The notes: a model not told the origin generated them from the letters alone. A DNA stretch of 64,000 nucleotides from Dentipellis sp. KUC8613 (GCA_002286715.1 NSJX01000036.1:226199-290198), one strand, 5' to 3'; shown: positions 31,661 to 43,775, counted from the first letter of the stretch. A program made the numbers and translations.

Positions 31661-32597
31661 ATGTATGTCCGTTTCATCGCCATCGTTATCGCGTTGATCG
31701 CCCTCAACGTCTCGGCTGCACCGATCTCACCCCAAGATGACGAGGACAGCTTTAGCATGTAAGCATTTTGTCATCGGATCAGAGAGAATAAGGGGTAGTT
31801 CAGCAACCATAAACAATAGCTTCTCACGAGTGTTTCTCAAAACCGTTTTCGGACTGAAAGCTGTCGGCCTTGAAAAGCTCCGAAAAGCTCCGCTGACTGC
31901 GAACGGTTTTGGCCGTCAGTCACGCATGGGATATACATCGGGCCGCCGACTCGAGCAATGTCACCGTGCCCGCCCGTGCGTCGCCCGACGCCTGCCGCCT
32001 ACCCCGCCCACTGTGGCAGCCGTCGTGCCCACCTCTTTCAAAGACGTCCGCGCAATCAATCATAACGAGGTCACTACCCATACTGGGCATGGATCATAGG
32101 AAATGCATATGAATTTGTACCCTGAAGATTGTAGCTTTCAAATGGTGTGTGTACGTCGTTATGGAGACGTTTGGGGAAATGGGAGTTCATCGTCGTCGTT
32201 GCCGACGATGACGACGTGGTCGCGGCCGACGTGAGGCACGGCGCCGGTGGCTGCCTAAGGCTCGGAGGTGGTCACATAGTCACTGATCGTCACACGCCGT
32301 CAGAGGACTCGGCTGGCCAGAAGCGGCACAGAAACGATGTAAGAAGCCGTCCCTATTGAACAAGCTTTCGCTTTTCAAAAATACTTGGGCACAAGAAACG
32401 GAAAGAGAGACGCGACATCGTTTATCATCGTCTCTCCAAATTTGGCAGGAGAAACGCTCGTGAGAAACTATCGTTTATGGTTGCTGAACTACCCCTAAGG
32501 AACGCTCACGTCTGACAGCATCTCTTTCCGCGACGAGGGAAGTGTTGAAGCTCGCGCCATGCTGTTAAAGATGTTCGCGATTCGACAGCCTGAGTGA
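31661..32597 (+). CDS. Small secreted protein SSP6 with FRD tail, MITE in its intron
   Basis: Exons 31661-31758 and 32519-32597 give 58 residues. Signal peptide MYVRFIAIVIALIALNVSA, then APISPQDDEDSFS, and after a phase-2 junction IISFRDEGSVEARAM, ending IRQPE. This is a paralog of SSP5 (same signal peptide pattern, same junction, FRDxxxxEARA against FRDxxxDAEVRA). Its intron is 760 nt instead of 50 because a 704-bp inverted-repeat element sits in it; removing the element and one TAA copy leaves an ordinary intron of about 53 nt. Whether splicing still works is not known from sequence. Confidence 0.72.
31792..32495. mobile_element. MITE, PIF/Harbinger-like, in the SSP6 intron
   Basis: Terminal inverted repeats of about 47 bp with only about three mismatches: left 31792-31838 starts GGGGTAGTTCAGCAACC, right 32449-32495 is its reverse complement. 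The element is flanked by the 3-bp direct repeat TAA (31789-31791 and 32496-32498), the TWA target pattern of PIF/Harbinger. It holds no transposase frame; an inner GC-rich stretch forms a further hairpin near 32190-32215. It is therefore non-autonomous. The superfamily call rests on the duplication size and sequence only. Confidence 0.88.
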
Positions 32598-33254
32598 GAT
32601 CACGCCTTTTTGACTGACCCACGGCTATGCTGACTTCGCGTTAGGGATCCGGAAACGATGGATTCATAGGTTATGAGAGGATAGGAGTGGGTTCACTTCG
32701 GCTGGTCCGCCGTGGCGAAGTAGTCGTATCGACGAGCGCTCAAAGACGATATGCTGGTCGTTATTCCGTGAAAATATGCATCGGGTAAATCTATGAGGAT
32801 CTCCTGGAAGCTACAGGAATGTGTAAACCATAGAGCAGCGCTACTGACAGTTTAAGTCTGAAAACGTAAAAAATCAGATCTCGAGCAACATAGCTTGAAT
32901 TGTACGGACCTATGATCCATAACCGTAGCGCTCTAGGGCTGCTTCGAGTCCTGAACAGGCTATGTGCGACTGTACTGTCTCTGAGCCTATGGCAGTCCGC
33001 GATGGCATGGAGGAAGCTGCCAAGTAACCGAGTTCTTGGAGTGTAACGCTGAAGTTCGGATGTGGCTACACGTTCTCACGATGCCATAAATATCGCGCTC
33101 GCGAAATGTAAGTGCTCATTATATCTTATAAGTGCGTGAATATTCCCAATGAAAATACTCCTAAGCCAGGATTTTTTACTGGGCGTGAATGTGAATGTCT
33201 ATGATGAATGGCAGGTAAGAAGATACAATCCAAAATACAAGCGTGGTATAGCCA
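32598..33254. other. Intergenic region between SSP6 and the BTB gene
   Basis: No supported gene. Confidence 0.5.
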
Positions 33255-34616
33255 TTAATCCGTCTCCATGAAGTAGTCTGGCAGCGCGTCCTGCACGCCC
33301 TTGATTTTCTCGTTAATAACGCGCCTCGCCAGCATCCTGCAATCATGGTGCATATACGTCGCCGAGCCCCACTTGTCGAACTCCTTCGAGATCGCCTTGA
33401 GCCTGCCCAGGACGTCTGCGAGGCCGAGTGCAAGCACCGCGTCGCTCTTCGTCTTCTCGCGCCAGAACTCCTGCCAAGATTGCGTGCAACCGTGCTGATG
33501 CCACGTTGCGCCGCATGATGAGGCATGCTCAAAAGGTGGTGGCGCGGCGCGGAGGCGCTCCCATGCACTTGTGAGGCGGTAGTAGCCAGAGAGGAGACGC
33601 AGCTGCTGAAGCTGGGAGACGACTAGGCGCCCATCGGCGTCTATATCGCCTTCTTCGCTTCCGTCCCCGGGCCGCTTGACTACAACGGACGCCTTTTGCA
33701 TCACCTCGAGGTAGGCGTTCCCACGAAGAGTACGCAAGTCGAGCTCGTCGGCCAATGTCATCGCCATGTACGCATTCTGGGTGGAGCTAGACATGAGTTT
33801 TTTCAAGGAGTCGACCATGGTGGTGAGCAGGCGCTCATGATTGCAGAGTTGTGCCAGGCGGACAAGCGTGATTATTTGTGCGCTACTTGTGAGTTGTACC
33901 GTCGTGCTATGATGCTGTGATGACGTCGAAAGGGGAAACGGGAGAGTTGGGGGAGAGGTCTTGCGTGTAACAGTCTCGACGATGACGTCTAGCGCCCAGG
34001 TCTCGAGTGATTTGAAACTGTACTTGTTGGCGACTCGAGCAATATCAATGAGGCGGTGAAGATTGTGGGGATCAGAATGCACGAGCATCAGCTCGTGCGG
34101 TCTACATGTAGATGAGACATGGCAGATCCGGAGGGATTGGGGGGCACTGACAAAGCATAGAGCGCCCACAAGAAATTTCTAAACTCCGTTACAGTGTCCC
34201 CGGTAAGAACGATAGGATTGTCATCGGTCTTTCCTTCCGAGGTCTGATCTCCCTGTGGAAGGGTGAACATCGGGCCGAACGAAGAGTTGTCCTTCGACAG
34301 CATCGTTCGATGGACCTATAGTGGTGTCAGTGCAGTCGCATGTGAAGTATAGAGTGTATACGGCACTCACATTGAACAGGGTATTGTCAACGAGCAGTAT
34401 GCAGCTACCATCCGACATGTAGTACTCCGGATCTCGTGTTATTTCGGTGGGTGACCTCAGGGGCATTGTGATATCTTCGCTCTGCTCTGTAACTCGTGGT
34501 CGTTTGCGGGGAGGAGACTCAAGTAGGTGAACGGCTGTGACCTCTTCATCGTGTTCGTCTTCCAGGGAAGTATCGATGTCGGGAGGAATGAAAGGAGGAA
34601 TGTCAATTTCGGCCAT
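33255..34616 (-). CDS. BTB/POZ domain protein
   Basis: Exons 34616-34371, 34315-34152 and 34101-33255 encode 418 residues. An acidic N-terminus with a basic cluster (PPRKRP, a possible nuclear signal) precedes the BTB domain at about residues 60-200: DGSCILLVDNTLFNVHRTML, SSFGPMF, then VTEFRNFLWALYA and RLIDIARVANKYSFKSLETWA, the usual BTB core order. The rest is helical and ends in a region found in many basidiomycete BTB proteins (SWQEFWREK, LADVLGRLKAISKEFDKWG). BTB proteins dimerise and often serve as Cullin-3 adaptors; nothing identifies a partner here. Such genes are strongly expanded in agaricomycetes. Start chosen at MAEIDIPPF; an upstream ATG is also in frame. Confidence 0.85.
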
Positions 34617-35187
34617 GACAATGTGACACTGACTATAACGAGACGCGAGCATTAGTAGGGCCCGGGTCCGAAGACCACAGAAACGCCGTACAAGCTTTGA
34701 TATTGGACATAAGAGTACTTACAATTAGAATAGCGCCTCCGTGAGAGGGTCTATGTGATTATGACCTCGACGAATCGGGAGACTTCACTCGCGTCGGATG
34801 CAGCGCGTGTCGGAGGCTCTGCTGTCAGTCTTATATATGCTAGAGCAGCTTACGACAAATCAAGGGGGGCTAGCCTGATGTAAGTACCGACAGCAAGCGG
34901 TGAGAGGAGAAGTTTAAACCGCAGGAATCAAGAGACCGATCTGCGCGAGGGCTTGGAAAAGGCGGAGTACACGCTTCAAGTCAGATAAGATTAGATAAAT
35001 ATATAGATTAGATAACCACGTTGTTTTTGCAAACTTTCCGGCTCTCTCAACTTGCTGCGGTCCTCATCCTCTCCTTCCTCCTCCTCCATCCTAACCTATC
35101 CTTCAGCCTCCCAAAACATTGACAGGGCTGCACTCTAAATTCTTATTCCCGCAGCCCTCCTCTATCCCATAGGTCGAATCTCCATAC
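34617..35187. other. Divergent promoter region (BTB gene and KRE33)
   Basis: No gene; contains short AGATTAGATAA repeats near 34987-35020. Confidence 0.5.
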
Positions 35188-38100
35188 ATGCGGAAGCAAC
35201 TCGATCCCCGCATTCCAGCCTTGATCAAGAACAATGTCGAAAAGAATCATCGGTCGTTCATAGTCCTCGTTGGAGACAGGGGACGAGATCAAATTGTCAA
35301 CCTTCATTTCCTTCTGTCACAAGCCAGGGTTTCCGCGCGCCCATCGGTGCTTTGGTGTTACAAGAAGGAGCTTGGGTTCACTAGGTGAGTGACAAGCGTG
35401 TCTTTCTTCTGTCTTTCTTTGTCCAGGTACGTCTCATTATCTTGTTCGCCTGTGCTGGAGGCACTGTGATGCTGCTAGAGCCTCCGTCCCCCCACCCATC
35501 TTCCATCTATCCATCTACGTCTTCCTCGGATCAGCCACCGAACGACTAGGTCGTATCTGCAACTACGTAGCATGATGGCCTTGGAGTCCAGGTACATTAA
35601 GACCTTATGTAGTGCATTTCATCAGGGCGGTGATTCTTCCATGCCGAATTGTCTGCCCTCAGCGCTGCTTCGTGCAATGAGAGTCGACACAGACGACCCA
35701 GCTGATTTAGCGAGATATAACGCAGTTACAGCCAAGACACAGACGCATGGCAGAAACACTGCCCTGATGTTGTGCATTATGATAGGTCTCAATTAACCGG
35801 ATTTTCCGTCTCTTCACGTGCCGCGCCGCGGAACTCACTTTGTGTTCCGTGGTCGCTGGTGCACTGTAGGGTGCACCCGCGACCACGGAACTTAGCGAGC
35901 CGTCACTCAAATGGGAGAGCGAATCTATCTCTGGGCTATCATGCTACATGCTTGCAGATACACCTTTTCTTCGGTAACGCGGACGAACTCATCGGTGCAG
36001 CCACTCAGTATTCGGCTCCGGCGCGAGTGGTCAATGAGCACACCGCTGTTCAAAGCCGGCGACCAACAGGTGCTCTGGCTCAGCTAATCAGCTTCGGGTG
36101 CTGTGTTCCTCGGCATAGCATACGCGCGGCCGGCCGTACAGCATCCTCATCATGGAGGGAGGATTGCTGGGGAGCAGAATATTCCCCTATCTGATGTTTT
36201 CTGCCAGCTTCATCGTGTTTTGGGGTGGCAGACGTCATGTAAACATGCAATTGCCGATGGATTAGTTGCATGCGTCTCTTTCGGCGTTAGCGGTTCGGGT
36301 ACTCGAGGACATCTATCCGTAGTTCAGGATCTCCTCCGCGCGCCTCTATCCATCTTCTTTATTTTTATCCTGCCCCGCTTAGTATCCGAACCGAGTGCTC
36401 ATCGTTATGTATTTTGCAGCCACCGCAAGAAGCGAGAGGCAAAAATCAAGCGAGATGTCAAGCGCGGGATCCGGGAAGCGAATGACCAAAATCCATTCGA
36501 GATCTTCGTGACCGTGACAGACATCCGATATACGTGCGTTCGCATCCTTCATCATCTCGGTATCGTCGCTTACTGTACTGCAGCTACTACAAGGAGTCGC
36601 ACAAAATTCTCGGAAACACGTTCGGCATGCTCGTGCTGCAGGATTTCGAAGCTATTACGCCGAATCTGCTCGCGCGGACAATCGAGACGGTCGAAGGAGG
36701 TGGACTCGTGGTTCTGCTGCTGAAGACCATGTCGTCGCTGCGACAGCTGTACAACATGACGATGGACGTCCACGCGCGCTACCGAACATCATCTCATGAC
36801 GACGTGGTCGCTCGCTTCAACGAACGCTTCATCCTTTCCCTCGGCTCGTGTGACGACTGTCTCGTCCTCGATGACGAACTGAATGTTCTGCCGATTTCCC
36901 GCGGGAAGGACATCAAGCCTATGGAGGAGCGCCGGGGGAAGAGCAAAGAGGAGACGGAGCTGGTCGAGCTCAAGGAGAACCTAGCAGACACGAAACCGGT
37001 CGGCGAGCTTGTGAAGCTGGCGAAGACGATCGATCAAGCGCAGGCAATCCTGACGTTTGTGGACGCGATCGCAGAAAAGACGCTGAGCTCGACGGTGACG
37101 CTGACGGCAGGACGTGGTCGCGGCAAGTCGGCGGCACTGGGGTTGGCGATTGCGGCGGCGCTGGCACATGGATACTCGAATATCTTCGTGACGAGTCCGA
37201 GCCCAGAGAATTTGAAGACTCTGTTCGAGTTTGTGTTCAAGGGCATGGACGCACTCGGGTACGAGGAGCACCTGGACTACGACATTGCGCAGAGCACGAA
37301 TCCGGAGTTCAACAAGGCGATCGTGCGCGTGAATATATTCAGGCAGCACCGGCAAACTATTCAGGTAAGTGTTTCGTCCTCGTCGTTTGTATATGTCTGA
37401 CCAAAACGCACAGTACATTCAACCTCAAGATGCGCACGTGCTTGGGCAGGCGGAGCTGGTCATCATCGACGAGGCGGCGGCGATCCCGCTACCGCTGGTG
37501 CGCAACCTGATCGGGCCGTACCTCGTCTTCATGGCGTCGACGATCAACGGGTACGAAGGCACGGGTCGGTCGCTCTCGCTGAAGTTGATTCAGCAACTGC
37601 GCGAGTCGACACGGCCGACCATCGCAAAAGATGTCGCCGCGACGCCCGAGGACGTAGCGACGTCGTCATCCAAAAAGGCGGCGCACGCAGCGCCGCTCAA
37701 GGCGCGAACGCTGCGCGAGATCAAGCTGGAGACGCCGATTCGATATGCGGCGGGCGACAAGATCGAGCGCTGGCTGAACGGGCTGCTGTGTCTCGACGCG
37801 ACGGCGGCGCCGCGCATCGCGCACCAGGGGACGCCGCACCCCGCGCAGTGTGAGCTGTTCTATGTGTCGCGCGACACGCTGTTCTCGTACCACCCCGCAT
37901 CGGAGGTGTTCCTGCAGCGCATGATGGCGCTGTACGTTGCGTCGCACTACAAGAACCAGCCGAACGACCTGCAGCTGATGTCGGACGCACCTGCGCACCA
38001 CCTGTTCGTGCTGCTCCCGCCGCTGCGGGACGACGAGAGCCACCTCCCCGAGCCGCTTGTCGTGCTGCAAGTCGCGCTAGAGGGCAACATCAGCCGGCAG

Positions 38101-39886
38101 GCGATCATGGACGGGCTGAGTCGTGGACTGCGGGCGGGAGGAGACATGATCCCGTGGCTGGTGGCGCAACAGTTCCAGGAGAGCAAGTTCGCGCTCATGA
38201 GCGGAGCTCGTGTCGTCCGGATCGCGACGCACCCGGATTACGCAAACGTGAGTCCCCATGCAGCCAAGCCGTTCTCAGCGTCTTAATATGATTGCAGATG
38301 GGCTACGGCGCCCGCGCGCTGCAGGCACTGAACGCGTACTACTCTGGGGAGTACTTCAACCTGGACGAGGCGCCGACGGAAGAACCTTCGTACCCCAACG
38401 CGGCGGCCGTGGATGAGGTGCGCTGCTTCTTCCGGTTGCTTGGTCAAGCGTAGGCACTGATGAATTGTGCAGTCGACAGATCTTCTGACAGACAACCCCA
38501 CGGTGCGCGCCGCGTCTGCGATGCCGCCGCTGCTCCAGCGCCTTACGGAGCGCAAACCGGAGAATCTGGACTACCTTGGTGTGTCGTACGGGCTGACGCC
38601 GCAGCTGTTGAGGTGCGTGTTGTGCACTTTGATGTGGCGCTGTGGGCTGATTGTGGCGGCAGGTTCTGGAAGCGGGCGGGTTATGTGCCTCTGTACATCC
38701 GCCAGACGCAGAGCGAGCTTACGGGCGAGCACAGCTGTGTCATGGTGCGCGGCTTGAACTCCGCTGGGGAGAACGAGCTGGAGTGGCTTGGCGAGTTCTC
38801 AAAAGGTGACTCATTTTCCCTCACAAATGTGTTGGAGGAAGGGGGTTAATCTAACATCTCATATAGACTTCCGTCGGCGGTTCCTGTCGCTGCTCTCGTT
38901 CAAGTTCCGAGACTTTGGGAGTGTCATGGGGCTGAGCATCCTCGAGGCTGCGAATGCGGGTGTCAAGTACCTCGGCGCTGAGAAGCAGCCAGGTCCGTCC
39001 GTCTCACCTCTTTTCATTGATACCGAAATCTTACCTGACGTCTTTGCACCGCAGAGCTGACGTCCACGGAACTATCGTTCTTAATGACACCGTTTGACCT
39101 TAAGCGGCTGGAGTCGTATGCACAGAATGCGCTGGACTATCACGTTATCCTTGACTTGTTGCCGAACGTCGCTTCGCTCTATTTTGAGCGGCGGTTGGGT
39201 GAGGGCATTCGGCTGAGCGCTATTCAGAGCAGTATTCTGCTTGGTATGGGCCTGCAGCGCAAGACTGTTGAGGAGGTCGAGGTGCGTTGCCTATTTTACA
39301 GTGTCACCATGGTATTGACCAGACTTGGCGGAGCAGGCTGAGCTACAGCTCCCCGTCTCGCAAGCGCTTGCGCTCTTCGTGAAGCTTGTGCGCAAGGTCA
39401 CGACGAAGCTGTTCGATATTCAAAAAGCCGCGATCAGTGCGACCATGGCCACGCCCGCCGCACCCGGCGAGTCGCGCATCGGTGCAGTGGAGACCCTGCA
39501 GGTGGCCCACGATCAGGGTCTGAAAAGCATGGAGGCCGAGCTCAATGAGGCCGGAGGCGAAGTCACCGACGCGCTTCGCGAGAAGCAGCGCGCCATGATC
39601 GATGCGCTGGACCTGAGCCGGTAAGCTATCCGTCGTGTCTGACTTCACGTCGGTCTCATGCTCACCAGGCTTTCTTTGAAATGATATTAGATACGCCATC
39701 AATGATACTGGTGCCGATTGGTCTGCCGCGGAGGCGCAGGTCCGGAATGGAGGGAAGGGCCGATCGACTGTCGTGAGTGTGAAGAGCACGGCAGCGGTGC
39801 AGAAGCGGAAAGCGGAAGAGATTGACGGTGGTGACGAGGGTAAGAAGAAGACGAGGAGGGGTAGTGGTAAAAAAGTAAAACGGTAG
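35188..39886 (+). CDS. KRE33: RNA cytidine acetyltransferase KRE33/NAT10
   Basis: Nucleolar ATP-dependent enzyme making N4-acetylcytidine in 18S rRNA and some tRNAs, needed for small-subunit biogenesis. Eleven exons: 35188-35384, 36420-36533, 36584-37364, 37414-38247, 38298-38417, 38473-38612, 38663-38805, 38867-38992, 39055-39281, 39337-39620 and 39691-39886; 1053 residues, normal length. Seen in order: the N-terminal DUF1726-type domain (DPRIPALIKNNVEKNHRSF; FNERFILSLGSC), the RecA-like helicase with Walker A TAGRGRGKSAALG and Walker B VIIDEAAAIPLP, the GNAT acetyltransferase core (RIATHPDYANMGYGARAL), the tRNA-binding end (YAINDTGADW) and a Lys/Arg-rich nucleolar tail. Intron 1 is exceptionally long (1,035 nt). 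Exon 10 could start three nt-triplets earlier at an alternative AG. Confidence 0.96.
35844..35891. repeat. Near-perfect 48-bp hairpin in KRE33 intron 1
   Basis: Arms GTTCCGTGGTCGC and GCGACCACGGAAC are exact inverted repeats and continue inward, after one mismatch, with GGTGCAC and GTGCACC around a short loop; stem about 21 bp. No flanking duplication or longer inverted repeat was found. Confidence 0.85.
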
Positions 39887-40054
39887 TCTGAGGAGTATCT
39901 TTAGATTCTTCTTACTATCATGATGCTTTACTGGCTCAGACCGTGTGCTGTGATTAATAGGTGCTATTTTTTCATCGCATGATACTCAGGTTTGAAGCCA
40001 CGGGACCGGGGAAGAGCATGACTCAATCTCTCAGGACACGACCTGGTCAACGAG

Positions 40055-40060
40055 ACGCGT
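40055..40060. promoter_or_regulatory. MluI cell-cycle box (MCB) 1
   Basis: ACGCGT, binding site of the MBF G1/S activator in yeasts, 442 nt before the RNR1 ATG. Confidence 0.6.
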
Positions 40061-40082
40061 CAATAAACGCAAAGGACGCGAG

Positions 40083-40088
40083 ACGCGT
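40083..40088. promoter_or_regulatory. MluI cell-cycle box (MCB) 2
   Basis: ACGCGT, 28 bp after the first box and followed by CGCG. Confidence 0.6.
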
Positions 40089-40284
40089 CGCGTTGATTAA
40101 CACGAGGCGAGCGCGTCGCGTGTAACCCTAACCATAGACACTTTATATTTTCTTTTCTTCGTCTACCATTTGAACCTGCTCGATTTATTCCTCTAATTTT
40201 ATCGTCTCCTGTAAACCTCAAGCTGCGGTTCTAGGATATAAATACGATTTTATGAAGTGTTATTCATCGTGTTTTTAGTCAGAA

Positions 40285-40290
40285 ACGCGT
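40285..40290. promoter_or_regulatory. MluI cell-cycle box (MCB) 3
   Basis: ACGCGT, about 210 nt before the RNR1 ATG. Three further ACGCGT copies occur in the first RNR1 introns (40614, 40696, 40722). Confidence 0.55.
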
Positions 40291-40501
40291 CCGGTTGAGT
40301 CGAACAAACATGAATCAATAAATTGGTTGATTGCTTAGTAAAGTTGGCCAATAAAGGTCTTCCGTCGCGTCGATTTGCTCCAACCTCCTCTCTCACCTTC
40401 ACCTTCACCTCCTCCCAACCCGCGGGTCCCCTTCTTCCTCATATACCTCTGTGTACCTCTTTATAACCGTGCTACTTGCCTCTATACTTTCATCAGACTC
40501 A

Positions 40502-43500
40502 ATGGCCTCTTTTGTGTTCAAGCGAGGTGAGTTCTTCTCTGTCGTCGATGCATTCAACATGATTTAATGTCTCACGCGCCGCTGTCCGCAGATGGGTACG
40601 TCCCTCATCATCAACGCGTGGCATCGTGTCATTAGGGTGTCGAGTACTCATAAGAATATTTTCAGGCGGAAGGAGCGCGTCCAGTTTGATAAGGTACGCG
40701 TTTTTCTTGACATGTACCAACACGCGTCGAGCTCATCAATCGCAGATCACGGCCAGGATAAGCAAGCTTTGCTACGGCCTCGACAACAACCATGTCGATC
40801 CTATCGAGTGCGTAACCATCGCGTGCATCGCGTTCGGTTGCTGATACGTCTATAGGGTTGCACAGAAGGTTATCCAGGGTGTCTATCAGGGTGTCACAAC
40901 CAGCGAGTTGGACGTGAGTCGTGGACGTCAATACATTGTGGCTTTCCGGTTGACCTGTGCCCCGCAGAACCTCGCGGCCGAGACTGCCGCTTATCTCACA
41001 ACCAAGCACCCAGACTACGCCGTCCTCGCTGCTCGTATCGCAGTCTCTAACCTCCACAAGGACACCAAGAAGAACTTCTCGCATGTCATCAATGATCTGT
41101 ACCACTATGGTATGGACCATTTCTCAGTGGATGTTGCTGATTCTGAACGTCGTCGTGCAGTAAACCCTAAGACCGGTCGCCCTGCCGGCATGATCTCGAA
41201 AGAGACTTACGACGTCGTGTGCGCTAATGCCGAAACCCTCGACTCCGCCATCATTTATGAGCGGGATTTCCAATACAATTTGTCTGTATCCGCTCTTGCA
41301 CCTCGGTCGCTTTTTTCTAACGCTGTTGTCTAGCTTCGGGTTCAAAACCCTTGAGCGCTCCTACCTTCTGAAAATCAATGGTCGCGCGGCTGAACGTCCG
41401 CAGCACCTCATCATGCGTGTTGCCGTTGGCATTCACGGCGCTGATATCGAGCGCGTTATCGAGACCTACAATCTCATGTCTGAAAGATACTTTACCCATG
41501 CGTCACCCACGCTTTTCAATGCGGGCACACCCAATGCCCAGCTGAGCTCATGCTTCCTCGTATGCATGAAAGATGACTCCATCGAGGGCATCTACGATAC
41601 CCTGCGTAACTGCTCCCTGATCAGCAAAACTGCTGGCGGTATTGGCATCAGCATCCACAACATCCGTGCCACCGGGTACGCTCTCGAGCCTTCACAAAAG
41701 CTGTATACCTTTGACTTACGCCCTCTTAGCGCTTACATCGCTGGAACCAACGGCTACTCTAATGGCATCGTCCCCATGCTTCGTGTCTACGACGCCACCG
41801 CGCGTTATGTTGACCAGGGTGGTAACAAGCGTCCCGGTGCATTCGCCATCTACTTGGAGCCCTGGCACGCTGACGTTTTCGAGTTCCTTGACCTGCGCAA
41901 GAACCATGGAAAAGAGGAAGTGCGGGCACGTGACCTCTTCTACGCTCTCTGGGTCCCGGATCTCTTGTAAGTCATTCCATTCTAGCAGCGACGGGCACTG
42001 GCTGACGTTCATCCAAGCATGAAGCGTGTTGAGTCGAACGGGGAATGGTCGTTGTTCTCTCCCGACGAGGCGCCCAACCTGCACGAGGTTTGGGGAGACG
42101 AGTTCGAGGCTCTGTACGAGAAGTATGAACGTGAGGGCCGGGCTCGCAAGACCATCCCCGCCCAGAAGCTGTGGTACGCTATCCTTGAGGCACAGACAGA
42201 GACTGGTGGTCCCTTCATCTGCTACAAGGACTCTGCGAACAGTAAGTCGCATACTTTCATGCCCCGAAGTACATCTGACTGAATATCGCTACAGGGAAAT
42301 CGAACCAGAAGAATCTTGGAACGATCAAGTCGTCCAACTTGTGCACGGAGATCGTCGAGTACTCGTCGCCAGACGAGACTGCTGTCTGCAACCTCGCGTC
42401 TCTTGCTCTCCCTAGCTTCATCAAGAACGGCAAGTACGACTTCAAGAAGTTGCACGAGGTGACGAAGGTCGTGACGTACAATCTGAACAAGGTCATCGAC
42501 ATCAACTACTACCCCATCCCCGAGGCTCGCAAGTCAAACATGCGCCACCGCCCCATCGGAGTCGGCGTGAACGGCCTCGCCGACGCCTTCATGATCCTCC
42601 ACCTGCCCTTCGACTCTGACGAGGCCCGTGCTCTCAACCTACAGATCTTCGAGACCATCTATCACGCAGCTGTCGAGATGAGCTGTGAGCTCGCTGAGCG
42701 GGACGGCCCGTACGAGACGTATGAGGGCAGCCCAGCTTCGCAGGGCCAGCTTCAGTTCGACCTCTGGGGCGTCACGCCGACGGATCTTTGGGACTGGGCG
42801 TCGCTGAAGGAGAAAGTCGCCAAGCACGGCCTGAGAAACTCACTTCTTCTCGCACCCATGCCGACGGCCTCGACCAGTCAGATCCTTGGTTTCAATGAGT
42901 GCTTCGAGCCATACACCAGGTATGTATCGTTTGTCCCATGCGCCCGTAGCCATGAAGTTAACCTGTGTCCCTCCAGCAACATCTACACTCGTCGTGTCCT
43001 TGCTGGCGAATTCCAGGTTGTCTGCCCTTGGCTCCTTCGCGAGCTCGTTGAGCTCGGCCTCTGGAACGACGACATGAAGAACAAGCTCATCGCGCACAAC
43101 GGCTCCGTGCAGAACATCGCCGAGATCCCGCCGAACGTCAAGGCGATCTACAAGACCGTCTGGGAGATCTCGCAGAAGAAGGTCCTCGACCTCGCTGCCG
43201 ACCGTGGCGCTTTCATCTGCCAGAGCCAGAGCTTGAACATCCATCTGCAGGCGCCGACGTTCGGGCAGCTCACCAGCATGCACTTCTACGGCTGGAAGCG
43301 TGGGCTCAAGACGGGCATGTACTACCTCCGCACGCGTCCCGCCGCGCAGGCCATCCAGTTCACTGTCGATCAGAGCCACATCAACGAGGCGAAGCAGGCC
43401 AAGCTGTCGCAAGGACAGGCTCCGATCGTGGCTCCCGCCAAGGCGCCGCGTCAGCTGCGCACGGACAGCGGAATCGCTACGCCCCCTCCGGAGTCGACGG

Positions 43501-43775
43501 CTACAGTCCCTGCACCGGTGGTCGCCTCCAAGGCCCCCGTCACTTCATCTCGTGCCGCTGAGACCGACTCTTCCCCGCCGTCGCCTCCTGCCCCCATCAC
43601 ACCCTCCGACTCTGATGACCTCCTCGCCGGCCTCGACGAGAAGGCGCGTGCAGCTGCGGAGGCTGACCCGGAGTTCAGGGCTGCCCTCCTGCGCAAGAAG
43701 GAGCGCGAGCTCGAGCAGGCGAAGCTCATGTGCTCGCTGGAAAACAAGGAGGCGTGTCTCATGTGCTCCGCTTAA
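40502..43775 (+). CDS. RNR1: Ribonucleoside-diphosphate reductase large subunit
   Basis: Class Ia ribonucleotide reductase alpha subunit, which makes deoxyribonucleotides from NDPs. Eleven exons: 40502-40526, 40592-40595 (a 4-nt micro-exon), 40666-40693, 40746-40807, 40856-40913, 40968-41109, 41161-41281, 41334-41966, 42018-42241, 42295-42919 and 42977-43775; 906 residues. Seen: N-terminal ATP-cone ([27 protein letters not shown]), [14 protein letters not shown] with an active-site Cys, [22 protein letters not shown] carrying the radical and second redox Cys positions, [19 protein letters not shown], and the C-terminal CLMC pair that regenerates the active-site disulfide through thioredoxin. 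The tail before it is a long Pro/Ser/Thr linker. MCB sites upstream suggest G1/S control. Confidence 0.97.

Larger units (their letters stand above)
39887..40501. promoter_or_regulatory. RNR1 promoter region
   Basis: Intergenic region between KRE33 and RNR1, 615 bp. Contains MluI cell-cycle boxes (listed separately) embedded in a GACGCG-rich stretch at 40050-40130. No other gene. Confidence 0.6.
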
